Assembly (NCBI GenBank): GCA_027886185.1
Contig: WOAB01000093.1
Location: forward strand, 6,448,001-6,512,000
Direction of reading: 5' to 3'
DNA: 64,000 nucleotides
DNA from: Rheum nobile
Taxonomy: Eukaryota > Streptophyta > Magnoliopsida > Caryophyllales > Polygonaceae
Shown: positions 11,264-21,160 of the stretch, piece after piece
Numbering within the stretch: position 1 is the first letter of the stretch
How the letters are laid out: each line of letters begins with the position of its first letter
The notes under the pieces: model-generated
The model's database searches: none
What the model saw: only the letters and a program-made list of their open reading frames with translations
Told to the model about the DNA's origin: nothing
Made by a program: the position numbers and the translations under genes

Positions 11264-11281
11264 TCCCCGGCAACGGCGCCA
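11264..11281 (-). promoter_or_regulatory. Primer-binding site of element B (tRNA-Asp, perfect)
   Basis: All 18 positions match the 3' end of plant tRNA-Asp, including CCA. It is followed at once by the tRNA-derived stretch at 11287-11349, so the element carries two PBS-like copies. Confidence 0.9.
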
Positions 11282-11286
11282 ATTTG

Positions 11287-11349
11287 ATAGTGGTAAGTAT
11301 TCCCGCCTATCACGCGGGTGACCCGGGTTCGATCCTCGGCAACGACGCA
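11287..11349 (+). pseudogene. tRNA-Asp fragment captured in element B
   Basis: About 63 nt matching plant tRNA-Asp from roughly position 12 to the 3' end: D-arm remainder, anticodon arm CCCGC-loop-GCGGG, variable region, T-arm with GGTTCGATCC, and acceptor 3' strand. The first 11 nt are missing. The anticodon reads ATC in place of GTC, and one C is lost near the CCA end. It cannot be a working tRNA gene. Its position exactly between LTR and PBS points to copying of the primer. Confidence 0.85.
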
Positions 11350-11353
11350 AATT

Positions 11354-12590
11354 TGACAAAGTAAACAAATTCGCAAGTAAAGGTTGTGAATATGGTGGGG
11401 AAAAAACGTCACACCTAACAAAGATCCACACAACAAGAGATATGGTTGATCACTGAATTCTATTAGTCTCAAGTTCTTATCTTTCCTATAGTTGTCCTTA
11501 TCCCGATCTTAGATAACTATTAGTTCTACCAGCCCTAATAGTACTTAGTATTAGGTCAAATCCGAAAACCTTCAAGACTCAACAAAGCAATAGCATTCAA
11601 CCAAGGATTTAACAAGATACATGCAATAGAAACAACCCGTTACTATAACATGCAATTAACTCTCTCTCACGATGAACACTCGCAACCCACTCATGTAAAT
11701 CGTGTTTGCTACTAGATATGCAACCCGAACCCGGAATCACAAGTCCTAGCTATATGGATAATATCAATAAACCTAGGTGATCAGTCTAGATAAATCAATA
11801 AGATTCAATAAACATTCAAGCACAAGAGAATTAATACAACTAGATAGGAAAACGAACAAGAGTAGAAAACTCACAACCAATCAATTGCTGGCTTCAAATT
11901 GTCAAGTGCAACAATGGAGGTTTAGTTCTCCATAGGGTTTGTGAGAGCAAAAACGTAGAAAGGTGGCAACTAGGGTTTTTTTTTATAGATTCTCTCTAAA
12001 AGAGTCTTAAACTTACTTAAATACTAAGGAAATAATAAGCAAATAAAGAAAAGAAAATAACAAACTTGGAAACAATGTTTCAGAAATAAAATAAAACGGG
12101 AAATAAAAACTCGAAAATATCTTCAGCGCGTCGCCACCGCTGGGTGCGGTGACACCCACCGCGGGGTGCGGTGGTCTTCCAGAATCTAGATCCTCGCCTC
12201 TGTTGTGCTCGCCGCGGGGTGCGGTCATCCCACCGCGGGGTGCGGTGGCGACGACTTCTCCAACTTCTGCGACACTTCTGTAAAAACGCCATAACTTTTG
12301 ATTCCCAACTCGGATTGCGCTCATTTTTTACGGACTTGTAGTAGACTTCAAGATATAACTCCTAGAATTGGAATCACTCCATTTGGACATCTGAATAAAG
12401 AGAACGAACAATTTGAATTCAACCCACTGTTCTTCTACTCTTCAATGCACTTCAAACCTTTGTAAATCCCATGATTTCTTTACTTCTAGTCTCTAACTCT
12501 CAACTCCATAATTGTGCTCTAAATCCATCCAAATGGCACCTTAAACACCAGTAAAACTCCTAGATATACACTACAAAATAGTGCCGATCA
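11354..12590 (-). repeat. 5' LTR of element B (1237 bp, inner end deleted)
   Basis: Matches 7290-8510 nearly base for base but lacks the segment equivalent to about 7104-7289, leaving only 'tgac' before the shared 'aaagtaaac' text. It also carries a 16-bp insertion near 12096. Its outer end TGATCGGCAC abuts the CTCGA duplication. The GC doublets are at about 12135-12247. Confidence 0.9.
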
Positions 12591-12679
12591 CTCGACTTGG
12601 TGCTCTCCCACTCAACTTGGGTTACTCACGTCAATTGAACACTCGGGGTCTCCATCAGGAGGGTATCTCTTTGCATCAT
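12591..12679 (-). pseudogene. Element C protease tail, fragment between B and D
   Basis: These bases continue the element C frame from 21161 once D is removed. They encode the end of the gag-protease ORF (KRYPPDGDPE...DVSNPS then stop), aligning with the ORF ends of B and F. They include one copy of each neighbour's TSD (CTCGA at left, ATCAT at right). Confidence 0.75.
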
Positions 12680-14105
12680 TGACGGGGCTAAAGATGCACA
12701 AGCAAATGTCGTTGATTAGCCTTATCAAAATAAATTATCCTAACAAACCTACTAAACAAAGTATAGCAGACAAGTAAGGGTCGAATCCCACAGAGAAGGT
12801 ATGATGTAATATGCAATCGTGAATGACAAGTAACAAGCAACTGGGGGTTTTGTAGTCAAGAGAACGAAGCAAACAAGCATGCAGATTGAGTAAAATTGAG
12901 AGAATAATATGAGGGAAAGTAGTCCTGTTAGAGCGAAATCCACAGTACAAAGATAGAGTTTGATCCCTGAAATCTATTCAATCCAAGTTCAATTATTTAT
13001 CCTTATAGTCGTTCCCACCTTAATCGTAAGTACTATTGATTCTCACAGTTGTCAATAGACTTATCACTATGCCAATGATAAAGTACAATTGATTCTCACA
13101 GTTGTCAGCGTACTTTAGCACCAACACAGCAATAGCGATGCACACAAGGATTTAGGATACATGCAAGTAGAAAGACGTACAAGTACTCACTCCCCTACTT
13201 AACATGCAATTGATTCTCACACACAAGTGTACGCTCGGAACCCCTATACGCACAAACGTGTTTGCCACTAGATATGCACTCGGAACCCCTATATGCAATC
13301 CTAGCAATTGATAACAAGCATTCAACCTAGGTGATCAGGCTAAGAAGAACAACTAGAAATCGTAGACGTGGTAAGCAAGAGAATCAATCCAACAATTATA
13401 AGGATAAGAACAAGGAATAGAAATCTCACAAACACATCAAAGTACTGCTTCAATCGTCTAACAGAACAAAGGAAAGTTAGTTCTCCATCAAAGGGGATGA
13501 AAAACTATAATATGAAATAACGATCAAAAGTAGTTCGATAACAAGATGTGTCTAAGTGTTCGCAGACTGGCTTGGAGGCTGTGGAACATTAGGTTAAATA
13601 GAGTTAACCTAAAGCCCAAGATCACAAAACCAATCCAAAAGGAAACAAATAAAATAACAAAGTCTGAAATAGAAATAAAAGGAAATAAATATAATCTGGC
13701 GCGAGGCAATAAACACGTCCACCGCGGGGCGGTAAAGATCCACCACGGGGCTTCTGCTCTCCACCGCTGGGCGGTGGCCTTCTCTCACGCGGGGCTTCAT
13801 CATCACTGGGAGTCATCACCGCGGGGCGTCACTGCTAACGCGGGGCGGTGAACTCCAGATTTCAACTCTCATCTTCTTCTCTTCTCCAGCTGCTCTCCAA
13901 ATACTACCAAGTGTTGGTAGCCTTCTCCATAGATGTTCCAGCAGCTCCATCTCCATCTCTAAGCTCCAACTAAGCTGCCAATCCTTGGATTTCTTCACTT
14001 CTTTCCATAATATCTGGATCGCAGACTTAGCACTAAAACAACTCCAAAACTCCTCCAAATCATGCTAATAGATGCTAGAAAAGGTGTATGAAATAACACC
14101 TATCA
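12680..14105 (-). repeat. 3' LTR of element D
   Basis: Minus-strand TGATAGGTGT (14105) to CCCCGTCA (12680). The polypurine tract GGGGGAATT lies at 14106-14114, just inside. The GC motif cluster is at 13720-13850. Confidence 0.95.
13720..13850. repeat. GC inverted-repeat series in element D LTR
   Basis: CACCGC-GGG-GCGGTG motifs (some degenerate) start at 13720, 13741, 13762, about 13785, 13817 and 13836. Most steps are 19-23 bp, and three consecutive copies are spaced by exactly 21 bp. The same series is repeated in the right LTR (about 20775-20905). Confidence 0.75.
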
Positions 14106-14773
14106 AATTCCCCCATACTTAGACCTTTACTCGTCCCGAGTAAGCTAAAGAAAAGCTCACCCTCTCAATCAATACCAAGGACTCAGGAAGTACAAGAAAA
14201 TGTGACTCCAACAACTACAACACATCAACAATACGCCCAAGACAACCAAAACAAGTGATGCAAGAACAATCTAACCTAACTCTCGTCTATCTCCTTATCG
14301 CTCCATGAGTGGCCTACCCGACAATCCTTCTATGTCACCCTCCTTATGACGCCTCGCCGAAAGATAAGAGAAATCCTAAAATCACTCTTCTTCTTTTTCA
14401 CTCATTTTGCCAAGGCGCCCTTTCGGGTTTTCACCAAGAACTCATTTCATTTTCCAATAGACGTTCTCACATAAGCTCGCATCACTCTAGTCCAATTTTG
14501 CCTTGGTCTAATACCAGCCAGACTACCTGCTTTTTACCTGAACCTCCCTTTCGGGTTTTCAGTCCATCCCAGGATTTTGATTGCCTTTTTTACTTCTTTT
14601 TGGCTTTTTTTTTCGAAAATAGAATCAACACTCCAGAAAACGAATGCAGAAATAAAGCTATGTACACTAGCTAGCAAGAATAGCAAGTCTATATCCCTCC
14701 CCCATACTTAAACCGAACATTGTCCTCAATGTGAAAAGAGAACGTCAAATGATAGGGGAAGAGAGAAATAAAC
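14106..14773 (-). other. 3' untranslated region of element D, no gene
   Basis: Starts with the polypurine tract. It contains two CCC-GAAA-GGG mini-hairpins (14418-14427 and 14546-14555) in the same relative positions as in elements B and C, and a T-rich tract near 14590-14612. No coding signal. Confidence 0.7.
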
Positions 14774-16018
14774 TCACTGTGGACCGGAAGGTGGTGGTGG
14801 GTACATCCCAAAGTAGTCCTGCAGATGAGTGTCTATAGTTTCCAGACGCTCATCTATCTCATCGTGAAGCTGGGTCTGCCAAGTTTGCAGACCGGTCTCT
14901 ACTCTGGAAGTCCACTGATCATGGCGCGTAGAGAAGTTATCCCATCTAGCGTACATCTCCTACCATGGTGCGACAGGTCCGTACACAGATGAGGACTCCT
15001 CAAACTGTGAAGCACTGGGGTCGTCCCCCTCCTCGCGATCAGCAGCAGCATATCCACCACTAGGGCCCTCTCCATATGGACCCGAAGAAACAACGGCAGC
15101 GGCATCAGCAGCAGGTGTCTGGCCATCGCTATCAATCCACCAGCCCGCGTATGAAGGCGAGTAAGTGAACTCTCGCGGAACACTCAAAATATGGCCCTCA
15201 TAAGTCGTCCAAGCCACATCACCATCCTGCCCCAGCGGCTTCACCATAGAGCACACCCTCATGTGTGCGGCATCATATAAAACGCAGGGAACCGGCTGAG
15301 CAATCCGATCGCAAGCAATCACATCAGCGCAGAGGAGAGTAATCAAGCTACCCCCACAAATATCTCTAGGCTCGCCCTCACGAATCCTCCGCAGGGAACT
15401 CAGGAAAAGAGTTGCCCAACACGGAGTAAGCTCAACCGTTCCCAGGATGCTCAAAAACCAGTGGAAGTCCTTCATGGGCACCTTCCCATCGTCAGCATGG
15501 CCAAAGAAATCTCTCATCAACACCTTGTGGATCAACCGCAGACACGGGTTCACCAACTTCGAATTCACCTCATGCTCCGTCTTGAAAGTCCTCCTAGTAG
15601 CAGCCCGCCAGAAAGCAAACATCTCGTCCTCCTGAAGCCAATTCGACCATCCAGGGGTCGGTTTCTTCGTAATGCCCAGGGCCTCGTGGATCGCCCTCCT
15701 CGACAGAGAATGCTCACGTCCATTGTAGGAGAACGCGATCTTGCGCAGGAAGCTATCATCACCCTCCTCGCGGTTGAACCACCGGAACGAAGAAATGAAC
15801 TGGAAGCATAGCTCAGGATACGCGGGGGCTGCCTTGCCCAGAAATCCTCCCAGCCCACACTGCGTTAGGCACATCGTCACACACGCGAGCATTCCCATCT
15901 GCTCCAGAGTCGGCGTGTGGAAAAATTTAGAAGGCACCACCTTTCTCCCCTTCACAATATCGTACAGCTCACTCTCATCCCTACTCGTCGACGCCTTCTT
16001 CTTGCCTTTGGGAGCCAT
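14774..16018 (-). pseudogene. Element D second ORF (Athila-type, envelope position), one stop
   Basis: Starts at the ATG 16018 (MAPKGKKKASTSRDESELYD) and reads 352 codons to a TAG at 14959-14957 (GPVAPW*EMYARW). It then stays open in the same frame to 14774, 414 sense codons in all apart from that stop. Segments such as FHTPTLEQMGMLACV, FQFISSFRWFNREEGDD and RAIHEALGITKKPT resemble the 'putative plant transposon protein' domain of Athila-type elements. I see no clear transmembrane helix or signal peptide, so an envelope role is not supported by sequence. The acidic/Ala-rich C-terminus ends in a helix (RVETGLQTWQTQLHDEIDERL) and a proline tail. Long conservation suggests recent function; W-to-stop may be its only lesion. 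Confidence 0.7.
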
Positions 16019-16865
16019 AAGTGAAGAATTGTAATGCTCAAATCAGAAGACAGCAAAGAATACTCACAATCAAGCAAACACAGGTTCTGTAGAGACTCAA
16101 CGCGGGGCGGTAGCGTCGCAGCGAGAAACTGACAATAGGTCACCGGGTCGCGGTGAGGTCGGCGCGGGGTGGTAGCAACAGAGACGCGAAGCGATGGCAG
16201 CGCGAGGCGGAGCTAAAGCGAGGCGAGACAACAGCGGCGCGGCGGGGGTTGTGTTTGGGCTGGGTTGTGAGGCTAGACTCCAAATGGGGGTATGGGGGCT
16301 AGGAAATGCTCAAGGTCGAGAGGGGATTCAGGGAGAGTGAATGGAAAATAGGAGAAGGAGAATTGAGGGGGGGGCGGTGGAAATTTTATGTGGGGCTAGG
16401 TCAAGGTAGGGTAAGGTGAAAAGAAAGGGTTGATGGGCCGGTCATGTACCATGGCCCATATGAGAAATCTTGGCCCAAAAATGAAGCCCAATCCGTCAAA
16501 ACCTTAGTAACCACTTAAGAAATAAGCTTTTACTCACCCGTTTAAGGTTTTTTCGGGGCCCATTATTCTTGCTTTTTTTTTTTTAAAGTTGAGAATCGAT
16601 ACCTGACCGTCACCACGGGGCGGCAGCTCCACCGCGAGGCGGTAGGAAAGTGCCGCGGGGCGGTGAGAAAGGCTGGGCACTTCATCTTTTCTTCTCGGGT
16701 TTAATTTCGTACCTGAAATGTGAGTAACAGGCGAACGAAACAAAGCAAAATAAACTATGAAAATAATCTAATAAAAGGGAAAAAAAGATCAAAGAAATAC
16801 AAACACGGGTTGCCTCCCGGACAGCGCCTTGGTTATCGTCGTCGGCTCGACGTATTGCAGATCAA
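16019..16865 (-). other. Spacer between element D gag-protease and second ORF
   Basis: This is where RT, RNase H and integrase would lie in an autonomous relative, but only about 850 bp remain. It holds GC motifs (16100-16230 and 16610-16665) and, near 16805-16818, the post-gag hairpin (CGGGTTGCCTCCCG). There is a TTTAAGGTTTTTTCGGGG string near 16540. No protein-coding signal. Confidence 0.65.
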
Positions 16866-19656
16866 CTACCATTTTGGGTAGGATTCTTTCGGAATCCTCC
16901 AACTTGTCTCTTCCTGGTGAGACCTCTCATGGAAAGGTTTGAACCTTAGACCATGGTCTTTCTTCGCCACCCACTCCATGTGCATTCTCTTTGGAGTGTC
17001 ACCCCCATACTTAGAACGATGCGGGGTCCGATATGGCTCAACTTGAACATGCTGCACATCACTAGATAAAGGCTTGCAGCCTTGTATGGTTAGTGCAGAG
17101 GGGCAAGTGCCCGAAGTAGAGGAATCTCCTATATTAGCTAATAAGATATCATCCACAGGCAGATCATGAAAATCATGCAACTCAATGGGTCCATCACTAG
17201 TGGAACACTCAACTACGGCCTCTACTCTATCAATCTTAACATTATCATGCACAGAATCATCAAAGTCATTAATGCAGAGAGGAGGAGGAGACTTAATGGA
17301 ATTAGCTTTATGAATATCATGCTGAAAAATTATTCCATCAAACTCCATAGTCAGGGTACCACTATCAACATCTATCTTAGTCATGGAAGTCTTCATAAAA
17401 GGTCGCCCTAGCATAACCGGGGCAACTTGCTCATCATAATCCATATCCATAACAAAGAAATCAGCAGGAAATATCAAAGGACCTATCCTAACAAGGACAT
17501 CTTCTACAACACCCTTAGGGGGTACACACGATCCATCAGCAAGTTGTATCACAATACTAGACTCACGCAAGGGTCCTAATTCCAATTTCTCAAGTAAAGA
17601 ATAGGGTAAAACATTAATTGAGGCACCCAAATCAAGTAGGGCCTTCTCAAAAACATGCTCACCTATAGTAATAGGAATAGTAAACATACCTGGATCCTTG
17701 CACTTCGCAGGTAGACGCTTCTGAACCACAACTGACACTTGTTCGCCCACTGGACTCTTCTTCTGAGTCTTCTGCCTTTGAGCTTTCTTCATCGTGCAGA
17801 GCTCCTTTAAGAACTTGGCATATCGCGGGATAGCCTTGATAAGCTTCAGTAGGGAAATGTTCACCTCACAGTTTTGGAACATGTCGAACAGGTCTCTGTC
17901 ATCGACAACTCTTTTAGCCTTTAGTGCCTCTAGAAAAGGTGATGGGGGCTTCTCTGAACTTAGGGGAGGAAACACTGGACGAACGTAGGTGTCAACATAG
18001 ACATCGTCAGTAGGAACAGATTTCTGAGGAGCAGCTCGCGGTGAGCCCACCGCGGGGCGTAAATCGTCACCGCGGGGCGGTGGGGTCGCGTTGACATTAC
18101 TGGGCATAGGCACCGGGTCGCGGCGGGAATTACCGCGGGGCGGTGCGGTGAGTTCCTTTTTCTCGAAAGTTTCTTTCTCCTCTTCAGCAATAGGAGACAT
18201 AACTTCTTTACCACTTCTTAGCGTGATAGCACTCACGTTCTCTCTGGGATTCACAGTGGTCTGGGACGGCAGGGAGTTTGAGGTCCTCTGGTTGATTTTA
18301 GTCACCTCGTCGGCTAACTGGCCAATCTGCCTCTCTATATTCTTGATACTCGACTCAGTAGCCTGCACATACGTAGCAAAGTGCTGAGTCAAGGTCTTCA
18401 GCATATCCTCAGTAGAGGCTCCAGAAGTTTGGCCTTGGGGCCTCTGTTGGTACTGAGCTCGTTGCTGGTACTGTTGTTGATGAGCCGGCTGATATTGCTG
18501 TTGTGCCGGCTGCTGACCACCTTGAGGGTCACTCCATCTAAATCCTGGATGGTCACGCCCTCTCTAGTTGTAATTGGGCTGGCCACCATACTGTTGTCTA
18601 GGGGCTCCATAGCCTCCTACAGCATTAACTTCAGCAACACCATCCTCTTGCAGCTGAGGACAGGTATCTGTGTGGTGGGCCTGGCTAGGACAAAGGCCAC
18701 ACGGTCTGGCTTGTTGAGGAGCATTCTGATTCGCCATCTTCATGACTATCTCCTTCAACTCGGCTAACTCAGATAATACCGGACTCGGTCCTGCAGGGGT
18801 CACAGCATTGACCACCTTTCTTTGGTAAGTTTTTCCGAAGTTCCGGGTGCTTTCACTCATCTCTTGGATTCGGTCCATGGCTTCCTTCGGTGTCAGATTC
18901 AGAATACTGCCACCGCATGCAGCATCGACCATTCTCCTCTCTTGGTCTTGTAGACCGTTGTGTAAATAAAGGACAAGATCCTGTTGGGCGTATCCATGGA
19001 ATGGACAGCTGGAGCAGAGCCTCTTGAATCTCTCCAAATAATCATACAGTGTCTCATCACAAGCCTGCTCAATGTTGGCAATTGCCTTTTTCAAAGCATT
19101 CGCCTTCTTCGTCGGAAAATACTTATCCAGGAACGCCTTGTGCAATTTTGCCCATGTATCTATGGTTCCTGGTGGCAAGTGACAGTACCAGTCGCTCGCA
19201 TTGTCGAGTAAAGAAAAGCCAAAAGCTCTCATCTTGAACTATCTTCAGTCACGTTCCTGGGCTTCATCGTCATACAGACATTGTGGAACTTGCCCAGGTG
19301 AGAAATCGGATCCTCTCCACTCAGACCGTGGAACTTAGGCAGGTAGTTAACAATTCCAGTCTTTAATTCGAAGTTCACCCCTTGATCTAGCGCAGGGATG
19401 ATCACAGCTAGGGGTTCAGCCCCAATATTCGGTGCCGTAAGCTCTCGTAGAGTTCCGTTTCCAGCCATAGCAGCAGCTGGGATAGTAGCAACTTCAGCGG
19501 TTTCAGTCTCAATGTTATCGGTCGTGTCAGTCTTAGCGGCCAACACAGTCTCAATCTCGGCTTCTTCCCTTCGATCGCGCAGACGTCCAAGGAACGATCT
19601 TTCAATCTCTGGATCAAAAGCTAAGAGTGGGGAGTCAGTAGCATGGGTATCGACCA
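16866..19656 (-). pseudogene. Element D gag-protease, nearly intact (one frameshift, one stop)
   Basis: The likely start is the ATG at 19656 (MVDTHATDSPLLAF), in the same place as element C's. Order: N-terminal region with LRELTAPNIGAEPLAV; retrotrans_gag capsid core (SDWYCHLPPGTIDTW, CSSCPFHGY, ACGGSILNLTP); a zinc-knuckle-like CGLCPSQAHHTDTCPQL; a Gln/Tyr-rich stretch; ATYVQATESSIKNIERQIGQL; a linker with PPRGD repeats; and an aspartic protease with LDLGASINVLPYSL (active-site D in DLGA) and the flap/late motif VAPVMLGRPFM. Lesions are a frameshift near 19232 and a TAG near 18565 (NYN*RG). The protease would cleave gag; nothing follows it to polymerise DNA. Confidence 0.85.
18048..18145. 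repeat. GC inverted-repeat doublets inside element D coding linker
   Basis: Motif starts at 18048, 18068, 18111 and 18131 form two doublets, each 20 bp apart and separated by exactly 63 bp. The arms are those of the D LTR motif (CACCGC...GCGGTG). They encode PPRGD and RPAVGSPR-type linker. Confidence 0.75.
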
Positions 19657-19712
19657 TAAGATAGGTCTCCACCCAAAAATCAAACACGAAAACACACAAC
19701 AAACAAAAACCT

Positions 19713-19730
19713 TCCCCGACAACGGCGCCA
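19713..19730 (-). promoter_or_regulatory. Primer-binding site of element D (tRNA-Asp)
   Basis: 17 of 18 positions match the plant tRNA-Asp 3' end; the one difference is G to A. It lies 4 nt inside the LTR edge. The degenerate leader hairpin (GACC...GGTC core) is at 19647-19672. Confidence 0.88.
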
Positions 19731-19734
19731 AATT

Positions 19735-21160
19735 TGACGGGGCTAAAGATGCACAAGAAAATGTCGTTGATTAGCCTTATCAAAATAAATTATCCTAACA
19801 AACCTACTAAACAAAGTATAGCAGACAAGTAAGGGTCGAATCCCACAGAGAAGGTATGATGTAATATGCAATCGTGAATGACAAGTAACAAGCAACTGGG
19901 GGTTTTATAGTCAAGAGAACGAAGCAAACAAGCATGCAGATTGAGTAAAATCGAGAGAATAATATGAGGGAAAGTAGTCCTGTTAGAGCGAAATCCACAG
20001 TACAAAGATAGAGTTTGATCCCTGAAATCTATTCAATCCAAGTTCAATTATTTATCCTTATAGTCGTTCCCACCTTAATCGTAAGTACTATTGATTCTCA
20101 CAGTTGTCAATAGACTTATCACTATGCCAATGATAAAGTACAACTGATTCTCACAGTTGTCAGCGTACTTTAGCACCAACACAGCAATAGCGATGCACAC
20201 AAGGATTTAGGATACATGCAAGTAGAAAGACGTACAAGTACTCACTCCCCTACTTAACATGCAATTAATTCTCACACACAAGTGTACGCTCGGAACCCCT
20301 ATACGCACAAACGTGTTTGCCACTAGATATGCACTCGGAACCCCTATATGCAATCCTAGCAATTGATAACAAGCATTCAACCTAGGTGATCAGGCTAAGA
20401 AGAACAACTAGAAATCGTAGATGTGGTAAGCAAGAGAATCAATCCAACAATTATAAGGATAAGAACAAGGAATAGAAATCTCACAAACACATCAAAGTAC
20501 TGCTTCAACCTTCTAACAGAACAAAGGAAAGTTAGTTCTCCATCAAAGGGGATGAAAAACTATAATATGAAATAACGATCAAAAGTAGTTCGATAACAAG
20601 ATGTGTCTAAGTGTTCGCAGACTGGCTTGGAGGCTGTGGAACATTAGGTTAAATAGAGTTAACCTAAAGCCCAAGATCACAAAACCAATCCAAAAGGAAA
20701 CAAATAAAATAACAAAGTCTGAAATAGAAATAAAAGGAAATAAATATAATCTGGCGCGAGGCAATAAACACGTCCACCGCGGGGCGGTAAAGATCCACCG
20801 CGGGGCTTCTGCTCTCCACCGATGGGCGGTGGCCTTCTCTCACGCGGGGCTTCATCATCACTAGGAGTCATCACCGCGGGGCGTCACTGCTAACGCGGGG
20901 CGGTGAACTCCAGACTTCAACTCTCATCTTCTTCTCTTCTCCAGCTGCTCTCCAAATACTACCAAGTGTTGGTAGCCTTCTCCATAGATGTTCCAGCAAC
21001 TCCATCTCCATCTCTAAGCTCCAACTAAGTTGCCAATCCTTGGATTTCTTCACTTCTTTCCATAATATCTGGATCGCAGACTTAGCACTAAAACAACTCT
21101 AAAACTCCTCCAAATCATGCTAATAGATGCTAGAAAAGGTGTATGAAATAACACCTATCA
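19735..21160 (-). repeat. 5' LTR of element D
   Basis: Partner of 12680-14105, same length (1426 bp), about 1% different. Ends abut ATCAT on the outside and the PBS on the inside. Confidence 0.95.

Larger units (their letters stand above)
7101..12590 (-). mobile_element. Element B: mini-gag non-autonomous retrotransposon
   Basis: LTRs at 7101-8510 and 11354-12590 with TSD CTCGA (7096-7100 and 12591-12595), inserted in element C just after its gag-protease stop. Internal order on the minus strand is PBS, leader hairpin, an ORF lacking the capsid core and protease active site, 3' region, PPT. RT and integrase are absent. The 5' LTR has lost about 185 bp at its inner edge, and a tRNA-Asp-derived stretch lies between it and the PBS. 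Elsewhere the LTRs are nearly identical, so insertion is fairly recent. Confidence 0.92.
12680..21160 (-). mobile_element. Element D: young Athila-like element with gag-protease and env-position ORF
   Basis: Two 1426-bp LTRs (12680-14105 and 19735-21160) differ by about fifteen substitutions and no indels in my comparison, roughly 1%. The TSD is ATCAT (12675-12679 and 21161-21165). Minus-strand order is LTR, PBS, gag-protease (19656-16866), a GC-rich spacer, a second ORF (16018-14774), 3' region, PPT, LTR. RT, RNase H and integrase are absent, so transposition needs a helper. It is inserted in the protease region of element C. Confidence 0.93.

Noticed and set aside
11287..11349. Functional tRNA-Asp gene
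   Set aside because: The first 11 nt are missing, the anticodon G is changed to A, and one base is lost near the 3' end. It sits between LTR and PBS.
14960..16018. Cellular gene for a 352-residue protein
   Set aside because: It is inside element D between protease and 3' LTR, with motifs of Athila-type transposon proteins.
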